Origin: an uncultured Saprospiraceae bacterium
Lineage (GTDB): Bacteria > Bacteroidota > Bacteroidia > Chitinophagales > Saprospiraceae
Direction of reading: 5' to 3'
Assembly: GCA_938016265.1 (NCBI GenBank)
Contig: CALLWB010000085.1
Location: 1-34,878 of the forward strand
Length of the DNA stretch: 34,878 nt
Under the pieces are notes generated by a model that was not told the origin of the DNA, searched no databases, and saw only the letters and a list, made by a program, of their open reading frames with translations. Position numbers and translations under genes: made by a program. Numbering within the stretch: the stretch's first letter is position 1; each line of letters begins with the position of its first letter. Positions 14,702 through 24,311 of the stretch are shown piece by piece.

Positions 14702-15430
14702 CTATTCTTTTGTAAGCCAGTAGTTGAGGCAGAAAATACCATGTCCGTATGTGGTGATGTTTTTCTTGGCCTTATATGCTCCATCAAACCCCTTTGATTT
14801 CTTGATCAGTTTGAAACCAACCTTTTCATAAACTCCTAAACAAATATCATCTGTTAGAATTAACGGGTGCATACTGTCTGTTACAAAGTGTTCGTCAAAA
14901 GAAAGAAAGGCCAATCCGCCTGGCTTTAGATAGGAATATACGTTTTCCACAATTTTCTCAAAATCAAAACAATGATCAAGCACATTTATACTAAAGATAA
15001 GGTCGCAGTGGTCTGCCATTTCCTCAATTCTGTCTTCTGCTGGAAGGGAGTACAATTTGTACGCATCTGTTAAATCAGTCCATGGGATTTCTTTGACACA
15101 ATCATCCGCCATTGGTTCAATCGCCACTAATTTGGAATCCCTAAAAAACTTACCTCTCAACTTACTTCCGGCTCCAATATCCATCACCACCTTTCCTGCG
15201 TATTCATCTCTATCAAACCCGAAACTCTCAAAAAGGAGCGTCGTATCTTCCATAAATCGAGGAGAATTTCTCCATTTATTGCCTTTGTGAAAAGCAAACT
15301 CCCCTTTTTGCGCTTTGGCAGCCCATTCCTCCTTAGATGCTTTTAGTTTGTGCATCTTTTTTATCTTATGAAGGTTGTGAAATAACGGCTCTAAGAACGT
15401 TTTTTTTATCATTAACTTTAAATTGCTCAT
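14702..15430 (-). CDS. Class I SAM-dependent methyltransferase
   Basis: 242 aa, cytoplasmic. Motif I is VVMDIGAGSK at 81-90, the acidic residue that holds the SAM ribose is E105 in LVAIEP, and motif IV is CDLIFSINVLDH at 142-153. LKPGGLAFLSF after it is the usual post-motif strand. The N-terminal 60 residues are basic and carry the substrate part. The substrate cannot be told from sequence; the WRNSPRF segment and the 'SINVLDH' form resemble methyltransferases near polysaccharide or lipid genes. Transcribed divergently from the small membrane protein at 15553 and convergent with the S66 peptidase. Confidence 0.87.
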   Translation of the reverse strand: MSNLKLMIKKTFLEPLFHNLHKIKKMHKLKASKEEWAAKAQKGEFAFHKGNKWRNSPRFMEDTTLLFESFGFDRDEYAGKVVMDIGAGSKLRGKFFRDSKLVAIEPMADDCVKEIPWTDLTDAYKLYSLPAEDRIEEMADHCDLIFSINVLDHCFDFEKIVENVYSYLKPGGLAFLSFDEHFVTDSMHPLILTDDICLGVYEKVGFKLIKKSKGFDGAYKAKKNITTYGHGIFCLNYWLTKE

Positions 15431-15541
15431 GGAGTTTTATTTTATTCCCCACAAGATACTATTATAACTGGAGAGGTTCAGAAAAAAATCGGAAAATGCC
15501 TTTTTTTGAATACAACGGTTTTCTACCGGAGTCAAAATTCT

Positions 15542-15549
15542 TATCTTTG
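15542..15549 (+). promoter_or_regulatory. Candidate -7 element just before the small membrane protein
   Basis: TATCTTTG matches TAnnTTTG exactly and ends 3 bp before the ATG at 15553, so the mRNA would be leaderless or nearly so. No good -33 element is seen. This element is why the ATG at 15553 is preferred over the upstream in-frame ATG at 15496. Confidence 0.4.
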
Positions 15550-15552
15550 AAT

Positions 15553-15828
15553 ATGGATGAAAATATACTAAAAGACATAGAAGACCAACTTGCCGCTACC
15601 AACGAAATCGGCAATAAATACGTCAAAACCGAACTAATCAGGTTCGCCTTCCGATGGACAATCATCGCCGTATTATATCTTATATTATGGAATAAAATTC
15701 CCTACTTAAAATGGTCACTACTATTAGTTATTCCCGTCGCCTTATTCCTACTATATAAAATATACGCCGAAAAAAAACGCCTCGACAATCAAGTAAAAGA
15801 CATCCAAAATACGCTTGATGAAATTTAA
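15553..15828 (+). CDS. Small two-helix membrane protein
   Basis: 91 aa from the ATG at 15553. Residues 1-28 form a charged amphipathic segment (MDENILKDIEDQLAATNEIG). Two membrane helices follow: about 31-48 (FAFRWTIIAVLYLILW) and about 53-71 (LKWSLLLVIPVALFLLYKIY). A charged coiled-coil-like tail ends in LDNQVKDIQNTLDEI. In-frame ATGs at 15496 and 15337 exist; the latter lies inside the divergent methyltransferase gene and is unlikely. No recognised family. Confidence 0.6.
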   Translation: MDENILKDIEDQLAATNEIGNKYVKTELIRFAFRWTIIAVLYLILWNKIPYLKWSLLLVIPVALFLLYKIYAEKKRLDNQVKDIQNTLDEI

Positions 15829-15922
15829 TGAAGGGCAATAGGAGATTGGGTATTGGTAGAATGGAAACGTTTTGTCAAATCAATTTTCTATTTACCATTA
15901 TTCCAATATTGATTAACCACTC

Positions 15923-18900
15923 CTATGGTTCCACACCTTCTTGATTTCGGTGATTCCAGCCAATACTCCGATCTGCAGCATCACAAGCCCCATCCAAATT
16001 AACATCCGTCAGCAAATAACCATTTTGATTTCTCCCATTCCAAACAGCACTTCGATCGGCAGCATCAATCGCCCCATCATTGGTGGCATCTCCTGGCCAC
16101 ATCACCGCAGTAGAACCTACTATCTGCCTCGCCATATTCCCTTCTACTACTAATAGTGGATCAGAAAAATCCAAGATAGAAATACCGGAAATATTGGCAG
16201 TTGTAATCCCACGTTCTGTCTTCACTCCCAGGTGATTTCTATGAAACAGCCCAATGTTGTATTCACAAGCATTTAGAAAGTAGGAAACGGGCGTTACACC
16301 GTCTAATTCCACCACATCCCCATCGCGTTGAATTAAGCACGGGCGTGCTTCAATGATGTTGTCATTTGGATCGTCTATGGAATAAAGCACTAGAAAAACC
16401 CAATCGACGATCGCGTCATTACCTGTTGCTACTAAGATGGAGGGATCTATTAAGGTATCCCCTGGTGGAGCATTCACGAAAGTAAATCCCAAATCAGAAA
16501 ATGGCTCGTCGACGGGCACTAAACCTGCAGCACGAAGATCATCCTTCATCAGTTGAGTACCATCATCAAAAGGTCCGCCAAGTTGAGCCTTCAATCGGAT
16601 ATCAATATTTTCATTAAGAAAAGTCCGAAACTCAAACTCGACCCCAGTCCGTCTATTCCAAACAGAAAAACGAATAAATAGTACTTGCCCTGCTAGTGAA
16701 ACATCATCAAATACAAGATAGCCACTATTGTCATTTGGGCTTCCAGTATAACTGCAGTCATATTCGGTCAGTGATCCACAAACCCCAGTATAGGCAGCAA
16801 CTACTATTCGATTGTTTTGATTTCTTTCTGTATCGATAATAAATTTGCCCCCGGATGGAACCGTAAGTGTGTACCATATATCACTTCCTTTGTACGCCCC
16901 GCAACTTGGACCAGAATAAGGTGAATCAGTTGTCAAAATATTTGATCCAGCGGTATAGGTACAGTTGTTTGACGGTGTTCCAATATCGTAGGCATTAAGA
17001 CAATGATCATTATCAGGAATATCCGGTTCCGCTACGCACAAAGTAAAAGTGCCACCATTCCTCGAATTCCAGGTAGATGCCCGAATATAAAAGGTCTGTC
17101 CTGCAAGAGAAACATCATGGAGTACGATTCGCCCATCATTGCTGGTACTACCGCTAGATCGGCATTCCACCTCCATCAGGGTGCCACAAGTACCAGAATA
17201 AATCGTCACCGTAGGGTTGATATTGTCGCCGCTGACGGCCTCCACCCACAAATGTCCACTAGCAGGCATGGTAACCGTAAACCAAACATCGCCTCCTTTA
17301 TAAGCACTACAAGTTGGGTTGGCCGTGTTTGCCGGATCGTCTGTACAATAGGCATTGGTATAAGTCATCGCATTGCAATCTGGCCCAGAGGGTAATCCCA
17401 AATCAATAGCTGCATTACAAGAATCATTATCTGGAATCGGAGGCTCAAACAAACATAGATCAAACGTACCACCATTCCTTTTATTCCAGGAAGCTATACG
17501 AAGGTATAAGGATTGTCCTGCCAGGCTTTCGTCATGGACAATGATTCGCCCATCATTGGTAGGACTTGAACTATAACGGCAGTCATACTCTGTAAGGCCG
17601 CTACAACCACCCGTATACAAGGAAGTAACCGGGTTAATGTTCGTTCCGGCAAGCGCATCTATGGCCAAATGTCCACTAGCAGGCATCGTCAATACAAACC
17701 AGGTATCTCCGCCTTTATATGCACCACATCCTGGATTAGCGATTGCGGATTCTCGAGTACAATGGGTATTATCAAAACTCTGTTGGGTACAAGTAGGTGT
17801 TGGTGTTCCTAAATCAACGGCCGCTATGCAAAAGTCATTATCGGGTGGGGCAGATTCAAACAAACAAAGATCAAAGCTGCCCCCATTTACCGAATTCCAT
17901 TGGAAAACTCGAAGATAAATGGATTGACCCGCCAGACTTTCGTCATGAATGACGATCCTGCCATCATTTGTCGGACTGTCCGTGGATCGGCAATCGTAGG
18001 CGACAAGACTATTGCAGCTCCCTGTATATATGGAGGTGACCGGGTTAGTATTCGTGCCAGCCAGCCCATCAATGACTAAATGTCCACTAGACGGAACCGT
18101 GAGCGTAAACCAAACATCTCCCCCTTTGTACGCTCCGCAGGTAGGAGAAATAAGGTTGGTTTCTTTGGTACAATAACTGTTGTTAAAGGATAGATTGGTG
18201 CAAGTAGCAGTTGGTGTTCCCAGATCAATGGCTTCTGCGCAAAAATCATTGTCAGGGATGGTTGGCTCAAACAAACACAAATCAAAAGTGCCCCCATTGT
18301 AGTTGTTAAATTTAAAAACTCTCAAGTACAAAACGGTACCTCCTAAGCTGGCATCGTGCAAAACAATTCGACCATCATTTGTAGGGCTGCCACTGCTTTC
18401 ACAGGCTATTTGAGTGAGGTTGTTACAAGTGCCACTATAAAGATTTAATACTGGGCTGTTGTTAGTGCCTTCATACGCATCGATGACTAGGTGCCCACTT
18501 GAAGGGACGGTCAATGTAAACCAGACATCTCCATTTTTATAAAACCCACAATTGGTAGTAGCAATTGAAGACTCTGATGTTCCATATTCATTGGTATAGG
18601 TGGTTTGGGTACAAGTGGGACCGGGTGTACCTAAACTGATGGCATTTGCACAAAAATCGTTGGCTGGGTTGGTTACTTCATAAATACAAATTTCGAAAGT
18701 ACCTGCAGATCCATTGTTGTAAGGGGCTACCCTTACAAAAATGGTTTGTCCTCCAAGGGAAGAATCATTTGTGATAATTCTAGCGTATCCATTACTTTCC
18801 GTATTGTTCTGGTAGGAGCAGTCGACTTGAATCAGGCTACCACAGCTGCCTTTATATAGAGAAACTACTGGCCTCGTATTGGTCCCTTTGTAGGATTCCA

Positions 18901-19141
18901 CCACAAACATACCGGTAGATGGAGCGGTAAAGGAAAACCATACATCTTGTCCATTGTAAAATCCGCAAGGGGCATTTGGTTCTGAGGAATTGGTCGCATT
19001 TGTACCGTCAAAACTTGATAAGACACAACTGCTCCCAAAGGTCAAGCTGGTAGCTGATGTACAGTCATTATTTGCAGGTTGTCCGTTAGCACTCAAGGAT
19101 ATAAACAAAAACCAAAGCAAGGAGTTAAGATATAACTTCAT
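15923..19141 (-). CDS. Large secreted protein with six PPC-like repeats and dockerin-like end
   Basis: 1072 aa. Signal peptide 1-20 (SLSANG-QP). Residues ~24-841 hold six repeats of about 136 aa. Each begins NDxCxxAxxLG, has CGxYKGGDVWFTLTVPSSGH, YxGxC and 'SPTNDGRIVxHDxSLAGQ', and ends with FDLCLFE. This fits the pre-peptidase C-terminal (PPC)-like beta-sandwich type. Residues ~843-1010 form another beta module (LKAQLGGPFDDGTQLMKDDL ... LIQRDGDVVELDG ... HRNHLGV). The last 57 residues have two EF-hand-like loops, DATNDGAIDAAD and DVNLDGACDAAD, as in type I dockerins. No T9SS sorting domain is visible, so the export route beyond Sec is unclear. Probably an extracellular adhesion or carbohydrate-contact protein. 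Confidence 0.88.
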   Translation of the reverse strand: MKLYLNSLLWFLFISLSANGQPANNDCTSATSLTFGSSCVLSSFDGTNATNSSEPNAPCGFYNGQDVWFSFTAPSTGMFVVESYKGTNTRPVVSLYKGSCGSLIQVDCSYQNNTESNGYARIITNDSSLGGQTIFVRVAPYNNGSAGTFEICIYEVTNPANDFCANAISLGTPGPTCTQTTYTNEYGTSESSIATTNCGFYKNGDVWFTLTVPSSGHLVIDAYEGTNNSPVLNLYSGTCNNLTQIACESSGSPTNDGRIVLHDASLGGTVLYLRVFKFNNYNGGTFDLCLFEPTIPDNDFCAEAIDLGTPTATCTNLSFNNSYCTKETNLISPTCGAYKGGDVWFTLTVPSSGHLVIDGLAGTNTNPVTSIYTGSCNSLVAYDCRSTDSPTNDGRIVIHDESLAGQSIYLRVFQWNSVNGGSFDLCLFESAPPDNDFCIAAVDLGTPTPTCTQQSFDNTHCTRESAIANPGCGAYKGGDTWFVLTMPASGHLAIDALAGTNINPVTSLYTGGCSGLTEYDCRYSSSPTNDGRIIVHDESLAGQSLYLRIASWNKRNGGTFDLCLFEPPIPDNDSCNAAIDLGLPSGPDCNAMTYTNAYCTDDPANTANPTCSAYKGGDVWFTVTMPASGHLWVEAVSGDNINPTVTIYSGTCGTLMEVECRSSGSTSNDGRIVLHDVSLAGQTFYIRASTWNSRNGGTFTLCVAEPDIPDNDHCLNAYDIGTPSNNCTYTAGSNILTTDSPYSGPSCGAYKGSDIWYTLTVPSGGKFIIDTERNQNNRIVVAAYTGVCGSLTEYDCSYTGSPNDNSGYLVFDDVSLAGQVLFIRFSVWNRRTGVEFEFRTFLNENIDIRLKAQLGGPFDDGTQLMKDDLRAAGLVPVDEPFSDLGFTFVNAPPGDTLIDPSILVATGNDAIVDWVFLVLYSIDDPNDNIIEARPCLIQRDGDVVELDGVTPVSYFLNACEYNIGLFHRNHLGVKTERGITTANISGISILDFSDPLLVVEGNMARQIVGSTAVMWPGDATNDGAIDAADRSAVWNGRNQNGYLLTDVNLDGACDAADRSIGWNHRNQEGVEP
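16619..19072 (-). repeat. Six tandem ~136-residue protein repeats
   Basis: Repeat units at about residues 24-158, 159-295, 296-433, 434-569, 570-708 and 709-841 of the 15923-19141 protein. Units 3 and 4 are closest to each other (identical CGAYKGGD and AGQS motifs); units 1 and 6 are most diverged, which fits growth from the middle of the array. Confidence 0.8.
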
Positions 19142-19323
19142 AGGGCATTATTATTAAAAAAATAAAGGATGATTCAGTGATCCAAAGAAAACGGTGAGGG
19201 GGGACAAACCTATAACACAAATTACAGATTATTTACATACAATTAAAAAATCTTAACAAATGTTTTTTTGTCTAATTCGTTGGAAATTAGTAGAAAGAGC
19301 AATTCCTACTAAGAAAAATCGAT

Positions 19324-21762
19324 TTAAAAAGAACCATAAGGGAAATTCCCCATAGGGAAAATCGCAGTAGTACACCCCTGCCAACTAACGGCCCCACCCA
19401 ACGAGACAATACCCGTCGGCGGATAAATAACATCCGAAATATTATCCCCATTCAAATCAGCAATAACCAAAGTGTTGAGCGTAGCACTGGAAGAAGCCAG
19501 CCCCTGCCAGGAAGACGTCCCACTATAAGACACCCGAAATTGAGTGCCCGAAGGACTAAACACATCCCAATTGGCATCCCCATTAAACCGGCCAGCTGCG
19601 ATAAAAGCAGGACCAGCACTACTCGTATTTATAGTTTGCCAGGAAGTATTCGAACCAAACGAAACCAGCCAGCTAGCACCAGTAGCATACAGTAAGTCAA
19701 TAGCCCCATCGCCATTAAAATCCCCATCCTTCATCAGGGAAAGCGGGTAACCAGTAGAAATCATAGGCGTCCAGGACGTGTTGGCTCCATAAGAAGCAAG
19801 GACAGTATTCCCACTTTGGTAAAGCACATCCGTTTTATTATCTCCATTGTAAAACCCAAACCGCAAGGCAGAAAAAGGATAGCCTGTAGACAAAACCGTT
19901 TGCCAATCTGTAGTCAATCCCGAAGGACCAATTTCCAAGGGCATTACGTAAAGTAAACCGTTCTCCAGCTTAAAAATATCCGTTTTCCCATCACCATCAT
20001 AGTCTCCAAAAGTATAGTTGTACTGATAAAGACTACCAGAACCAGGAACGAAAATCGCATCATTGGAGGAAGTGATATTCATAAAATTAGAAGCATCGGT
20101 TTTATTCCATTCTTCCTTGACGTACCAACCTTTGTATTTGGTGCCGCCATATATATTATTCCAGGCAAGTACATTCCCATATCCACCATGGCTATTCCGC
20201 TGGTAGATAGCAACCGAAGGATCTTCATGCCGGAATCTATTGTTCTCAATCCTGCATTGTAAGTCCGGCCGACCACGGATATAAATATTCTGTTTGTTGG
20301 TAGAAGAAACCCGGGATTCCCCAATGTCAAGAAAATCATTATGATGAATGTACACAAAGTCTCCAGCATTGGGAGTCCCATCACTAGGGCCTTCGGCATG
20401 CATGTCGAAATTGTGGGAAGTGCCTCCTGTCAATATAGTATTGCAATACGCTTCATAACCACTACCGTCTTTACCGGAGCCAGCAATGACATGTCGGTTG
20501 GCCTGCATCAAGTTGCCATAAATCTCCGCATAGCCAAGATCAATGATTGCTCCATATCCAAGTCCGTGTTGCCTGTTGTGGTGTATGTAATTATGGTGCA
20601 TCTTATTGTTGGTCAATGACCCCGAACCATAGCCGTGGCCGTATCGGACTGCAGCGTAAGGCCAGCCATACAATTCACAATTATCAACCTCAAGTCCATC
20701 AAATCCAATAGTCGTTATCCCTGTTTTGAAACGAATGGAAGACAAGGGCGAGTTAGTGCCTATTTGCTGATAAGGCCCTTTAAAACGGAAGCCAGTAAGC
20801 CGGATATTATCACCATTGCATACAAAAGCAGGTTGCCCGGCATTGCTTATCGAGGTATAAAAATCAAAGTCGTCGGTAAAGATCAAGGCGCCTTGTGAAG
20901 ACCCATTTCCTCGGCCACTAGCAATAGTAACGCCAGCTGGTATTCGAATAGAATTGGCCCCTGTCGCCGCATATTGTCCGGTCAAATTAATCGTAACATT
21001 ATCATTAATATAGATAATACTTCCCGGAGGAGCAGTCTCTATAGTTTGTTTGAAATTATTGATGGTAGTAAAGCTGGTAATCACGATGTCTGCATCAGCT
21101 GCCGTCAGAATATCCGAATACCCATACCCACCGCCTATCGGATTAGGGTCGTCCTGACAAAAGGAGAAGGGGGAGATGTTTTTCCCTTCGGCCACACAAG
21201 GAGCCAATTCTCCGGTAAATAGGGCGGAAGTGCCCGTCTCAAATCCTGGATTCAGTTCAATTAATTGCTCGGCGTGGTAAGTAACTTCACTGCCGTCTGG
21301 GGTATACCCATCCGAGCTCAATCTGTTTTCTGCTTGAAATAGAACAGGGGCCGCATTGGTTACAGCAAGTAGGGAAGGGTTGATATGCAAATCGTCATAA
21401 CAATAACAAGCATTGCATGTCTCGTCATCTAGGAAAGTGATCGCCAAACTATACGATAATATGCCTCCATTGATGGCAACTTGCAGCGTTCCTCCACTAG
21501 AAGTGTTGCCGTCCACGGTATTATAGCCATCTGCTGAAGCACCAACATCTGTAAATATTAGGGTTACCGTATTCGTGCCTTGACCGCTGGAGATACTTAT
21601 ATTAGTAGAATGGCTCCAGACAAACGAAGAGGAATTTGCAACACCCGGCACAGAAAATAGATACCCATTTGCTCCAGCACAGACCTGAGTAGGCCCAACA
21701 ATTTGTGCCTGGGAATATAGAAAACCAACCAAACCAATAGTAAGAAAAAATAAATGTTTCAA
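19324..21762 (-). CDS. Secreted beta-helix protein with FG-GAP-like repeats (TTG start)
   Basis: 812 aa. The start codon is TTG: an in-frame TGA lies two codons upstream and the signal peptide (MKHLFFLTIG...YSQAQ, 1-20) begins exactly there. Residues ~21-110 resemble a PKD-like domain (VGPTQVCAGANGYLFSVPG). Residues ~120-195 have the IELNPGFETGTSALFTGELAPC motif common in Bacteroidota secreted proteins. About 215-570 is a right-handed parallel beta-helix (LTGFRFKG, VDNCELYGWPYAAVRYGHG, MHHNYIHHNRQHGLG), as in polysaccharide lyases and other carbohydrate-active proteins. About 590-800 has five FG-GAP/VCBS-type repeats with D-rich calcium loops (DGDGKTDIF, NGDNKTDVL, NGDGAIDLL, NGDANWDVF, NGDNISDVI). 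No T9SS sorting domain is seen. Catalytic residues cannot be assigned. Confidence 0.88.
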   Translation of the reverse strand: MKHLFFLTIGLVGFLYSQAQIVGPTQVCAGANGYLFSVPGVANSSSFVWSHSTNISISSGQGTNTVTLIFTDVGASADGYNTVDGNTSSGGTLQVAINGGILSYSLAITFLDDETCNACYCYDDLHINPSLLAVTNAAPVLFQAENRLSSDGYTPDGSEVTYHAEQLIELNPGFETGTSALFTGELAPCVAEGKNISPFSFCQDDPNPIGGGYGYSDILTAADADIVITSFTTINNFKQTIETAPPGSIIYINDNVTINLTGQYAATGANSIRIPAGVTIASGRGNGSSQGALIFTDDFDFYTSISNAGQPAFVCNGDNIRLTGFRFKGPYQQIGTNSPLSSIRFKTGITTIGFDGLEVDNCELYGWPYAAVRYGHGYGSGSLTNNKMHHNYIHHNRQHGLGYGAIIDLGYAEIYGNLMQANRHVIAGSGKDGSGYEAYCNTILTGGTSHNFDMHAEGPSDGTPNAGDFVYIHHNDFLDIGESRVSSTNKQNIYIRGRPDLQCRIENNRFRHEDPSVAIYQRNSHGGYGNVLAWNNIYGGTKYKGWYVKEEWNKTDASNFMNITSSNDAIFVPGSGSLYQYNYTFGDYDGDGKTDIFKLENGLLYVMPLEIGPSGLTTDWQTVLSTGYPFSALRFGFYNGDNKTDVLYQSGNTVLASYGANTSWTPMISTGYPLSLMKDGDFNGDGAIDLLYATGASWLVSFGSNTSWQTINTSSAGPAFIAAGRFNGDANWDVFSPSGTQFRVSYSGTSSWQGLASSSATLNTLVIADLNGDNISDVIYPPTGIVSLGGAVSWQGCTTAIFPMGNFPYGSF

Positions 21763-22026
21763 TCCTCAAGTTTTATGATAAAAGTGCACTATCCCCCGCT
21801 GGTGGGCGATCCGGGATGGTTTTTTTTAAAATACTAAAACCCTTCCCCAATTTGCTAATTCTAAAAAATTGTTTCGAGTACATGTGAAAAAAATAAACAG
21901 ATCATAAAATACCAATTTTTAACAAATTACCCCAAAAATTACCAACCAATAATACCAAACCACACCATTAATAATTAACCAATCCCCATTAACCAATATG
22001 CCAGCAACAATTCCTATATTAGCACT

Positions 22027-22338
22027 ATGTTGAAGACAGAAATCAAGCAAGTCACCTACAAACAAATCTGTGAATGGCAGTCGGCCAACGTCGACTTTCT
22101 GCTAGTAGACGTCCGTGAACAGTATGAGCATGAGGATTTTAACATAGGTGGTCAACTAATTCCATTCGGCGACTTCATCTCAAAATCCGGCGAACTGCCA
22201 ACAGATATACCAGTGGTCGTCTATTGCCAAAAGGGAATCCGCAGTACTATCGTTATCCAACGGCTGTCTCAACGGCAAGACTGCTCCAATTTTTACAACC
22301 TGGAACAAGGCATCCAACACCTGTCCAATAAACCCTGA
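22027..22338 (+). CDS. Single-domain rhodanese-like protein
   Basis: 103 aa, the size of GlpE/PspE-type sulfurtransferases. LLVDVREQYEHEDFNIGG (25-42) is the usual first half of the fold, and VVVYCQKGIRS (63-73) has the active-site Cys67 in a CxxGxRS loop. Such proteins carry a persulfide on the Cys and pass sulfur to acceptors such as cyanide or thiols. No signal peptide. The leader contains the motif AATTAACCAATC that recurs before lysA. Confidence 0.88.
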   Translation: MLKTEIKQVTYKQICEWQSANVDFLLVDVREQYEHEDFNIGGQLIPFGDFISKSGELPTDIPVVVYCQKGIRSTIVIQRLSQRQDCSNFYNLEQGIQHLSNKP

Positions 22339-22492
22339 AGGGGGGAAATACAGCTCACTGACCAACTAGTCCTGAAGGGACGCCAGATCACCCGGAAACC
22401 ATTTGCCATAAAGGGGAAGTTGTAGGAGACACCTTTGCAGAAAAGACCGTTTTTAAACAACTTTATCCAATAAATATCATATTCTAAGCATG

Positions 22493-22512
22493 GAGTTATT
22501 AAACTTTTGTCC
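22493..22512 (+). promoter_or_regulatory. Promoter-like sequence upstream of the POT transporter
   Basis: GAGTTATTAAACTTTTGTCC, nearly the same as the sequence at 24291-24311 before lysA. It contains AACTTTTG, one base off the -7 consensus TAnnTTTG. A second candidate is TACTTTTA at 22542-22549 with TTG 17 bp upstream. Confidence 0.35.
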
Positions 22513-22610
22513 ATCCTATTATTGAAATGATAAAAAAATAGTACTTTTAAACGCTCAATTAAAAAGCGTTTATAACCAAATCCATTAACCAATTATAATA
22601 CCTTTAAAAT

Positions 22611-24161
22611 ATGTCAGACGTACTCGATCAGCCAGATTTAACTCATAGTAAAGAAGCTATTTTAGATCATCCACCCTCGTTGTTTGTGTTGTTTTTTACA
22701 GAAATGTGGGAACGGTTTTCTTATTATGGAATGCGAGCATTGTTAGTTTTATTCTTAACGAGTGCACTGATAGATGGTGGTTGGGGCTGGAGTAGAGAAG
22801 AAGCATTAAAGCTCTACGGTTTTTATACTGGACTGGTTTATCTCACACCAATCATCGGTGGATTTATAGCAGACAAATTGCTTGGATATCGATATGCCGT
22901 AGCTCTGGGCGCATTAATAATGACCATCGGCCACGCATGTATGGCAATGGAAACTCAAGTCTTTTTCTATGCAGGGTTGATTGCCTTAATTATTGGTAAT
23001 GGCCTTTTCAAACCTAATATTTCTTCAATTGTAGGTCAATTGTACGAAGATGAGGAAAAGAAAGATGCGGCGTACACCATTTTTTACATGGGTATAAATG
23101 CTGGAGCTTTTCTTGGAATTTTATTATGTGGATACATTGGTGAAAAAGTAGGCTGGAGCTATGGTTTCGGTTTGGCAGGAATATTTATGTTTTTTGGAAT
23201 GCTGCAATTTTGGTTTGCACAAAACATCCTTGGCAGAATAGGTCTTAAACCGACTGGGAAATTTGATCTTTCAGATGCAGACCAGGAAAAAGAGGACAAT
23301 ACCCCGGCAAATGTAGTAAGAGATCGGTTGATTGTAATCAGTGTGTTTGCTTTCTTCACGATCTTCTTCTGGTGGGCATTTGAGCAAGCTGGTGGATCGA
23401 TGACCATCTTTGCGGATGACTATACTGACCGATCTTTGGAAGGGAATGGCGCAATGATTTTTAAAGTATTTAATACTGTCCTGACGCTAATACCAATGGT
23501 GATTATTACCTGGGTATTAATGAAATTATTTAAAGTGACCTTCAGCAATTATTCCTTATCAAATATCTTTTTAGGAACGAGTTTTCTTATTATTTGGGCC
23601 ATCGTAGTCTGGATGCTTTTCAGAGAGTTTGTTGCGGATAGTGCTGAAGTCCCCGCTTCTTGGTTTGGAATACTCAACTCCTTCTTTATTATCGCTTTTG
23701 CGCCCTTGTTTTCTAAGTTTTGGGCGGCAAAGATAATTACTTCAGGCCCAGTGAAATTTGCAATAGGGTTGATGTTGTTAGGTTTTGGTTTTGCAATTTT
23801 AGCATTTGGTTCTATGAGTATTCCTCAAGGGGCAAAAGTAGCTTCAGTCAGTATGATTTGGCTAGTACTTGCTTACCTGTTTCACACACTTGGTGAGCTA
23901 TGTATTTCTCCTGTTGGACTGTCTTACGTCAGTAAATTAGCACCTGCAAAACTTGTAGGACTTATGTTTGGGGTTTGGTTTGTTTCCAACTTCGTTGCCA
24001 ATCTTGCTGGTGGATTAACGGGTAGTTATATTGATCACATCACGGAAACCTACTCGATGTCTACCTTCTTCTTAATTTTTACCTTCATCCCTATAGGTGC
24101 AGGAATAATATTGATCATATTAAATGGTACACTAAAACGAATGATGCACGGCGTAGAATAG
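22611..24161 (+). CDS. POT-family proton-coupled peptide transporter
   Basis: 516 aa, major facilitator superfamily, 12-14 membrane segments. The POT signature ExxERFxYYG is at 31-40 (E31, E34, R35), where proton coupling takes place in known members. GGFIADKLLGYRYAVALGAL and FYMGINAGAFLG match the two PTR2 signatures. It imports di- and tripeptides (in some members nitrate or other solutes) with protons across the inner membrane. The N-terminal 20 residues are polar and cytoplasmic. The gene stands alone between a promoter-like sequence and a clear terminator at 24200. Confidence 0.93.
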   Translation: MSDVLDQPDLTHSKEAILDHPPSLFVLFFTEMWERFSYYGMRALLVLFLTSALIDGGWGWSREEALKLYGFYTGLVYLTPIIGGFIADKLLGYRYAVALGALIMTIGHACMAMETQVFFYAGLIALIIGNGLFKPNISSIVGQLYEDEEKKDAAYTIFYMGINAGAFLGILLCGYIGEKVGWSYGFGLAGIFMFFGMLQFWFAQNILGRIGLKPTGKFDLSDADQEKEDNTPANVVRDRLIVISVFAFFTIFFWWAFEQAGGSMTIFADDYTDRSLEGNGAMIFKVFNTVLTLIPMVIITWVLMKLFKVTFSNYSLSNIFLGTSFLIIWAIVVWMLFREFVADSAEVPASWFGILNSFFIIAFAPLFSKFWAAKIITSGPVKFAIGLMLLGFGFAILAFGSMSIPQGAKVASVSMIWLVLAYLFHTLGELCISPVGLSYVSKLAPAKLVGLMFGVWFVSNFVANLAGGLTGSYIDHITETYSMSTFFLIFTFIPIGAGIILIILNGTLKRMMHGVE

Positions 24162-24199
24162 CTAAATACTACCTTTAGACGCTAGCAAAAGCTATATAT

Positions 24200-24241
24200 T
24201 TCCCTTCAATTGGTCAACACCGTTTGAAGGGAATTTTCTTT
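24200..24241 (+). terminator. Intrinsic terminator of the POT transporter gene
   Basis: Perfect 10-bp stem TTCCCTTCAA/TTGAAGGGAA (24200-24209 with 24224-24233), 14-nt loop, then TTTTCTTT. It lies 39 bp after the stop. Confidence 0.8.
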
Positions 24242-24290
24242 GAAAAGATCATATTTATAGGTTGATACCAACCTTATTATCAATTAACAA

Positions 24291-24311
24291 GAGTTTTTAA
24301 TACTTTTGTCC
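24291..24311 (+). promoter_or_regulatory. Promoter-like sequence of lysA
   Basis: Contains TACTTTTG (24301-24308), an exact TAnnTTTG -7 element, about 50 bp before the lysA ATG. A matching -33 TTG at the right distance is not evident. The block resembles 22493-22512. Confidence 0.45.

Noticed and set aside
15337-15552. N-terminal extension of the small membrane protein (ATG at 15337 or 15496)
   Set aside because: The first part overlaps the divergent methyltransferase gene, and a TATCTTTG element sits just before the ATG at 15553. The ATG at 15496 cannot be fully excluded.
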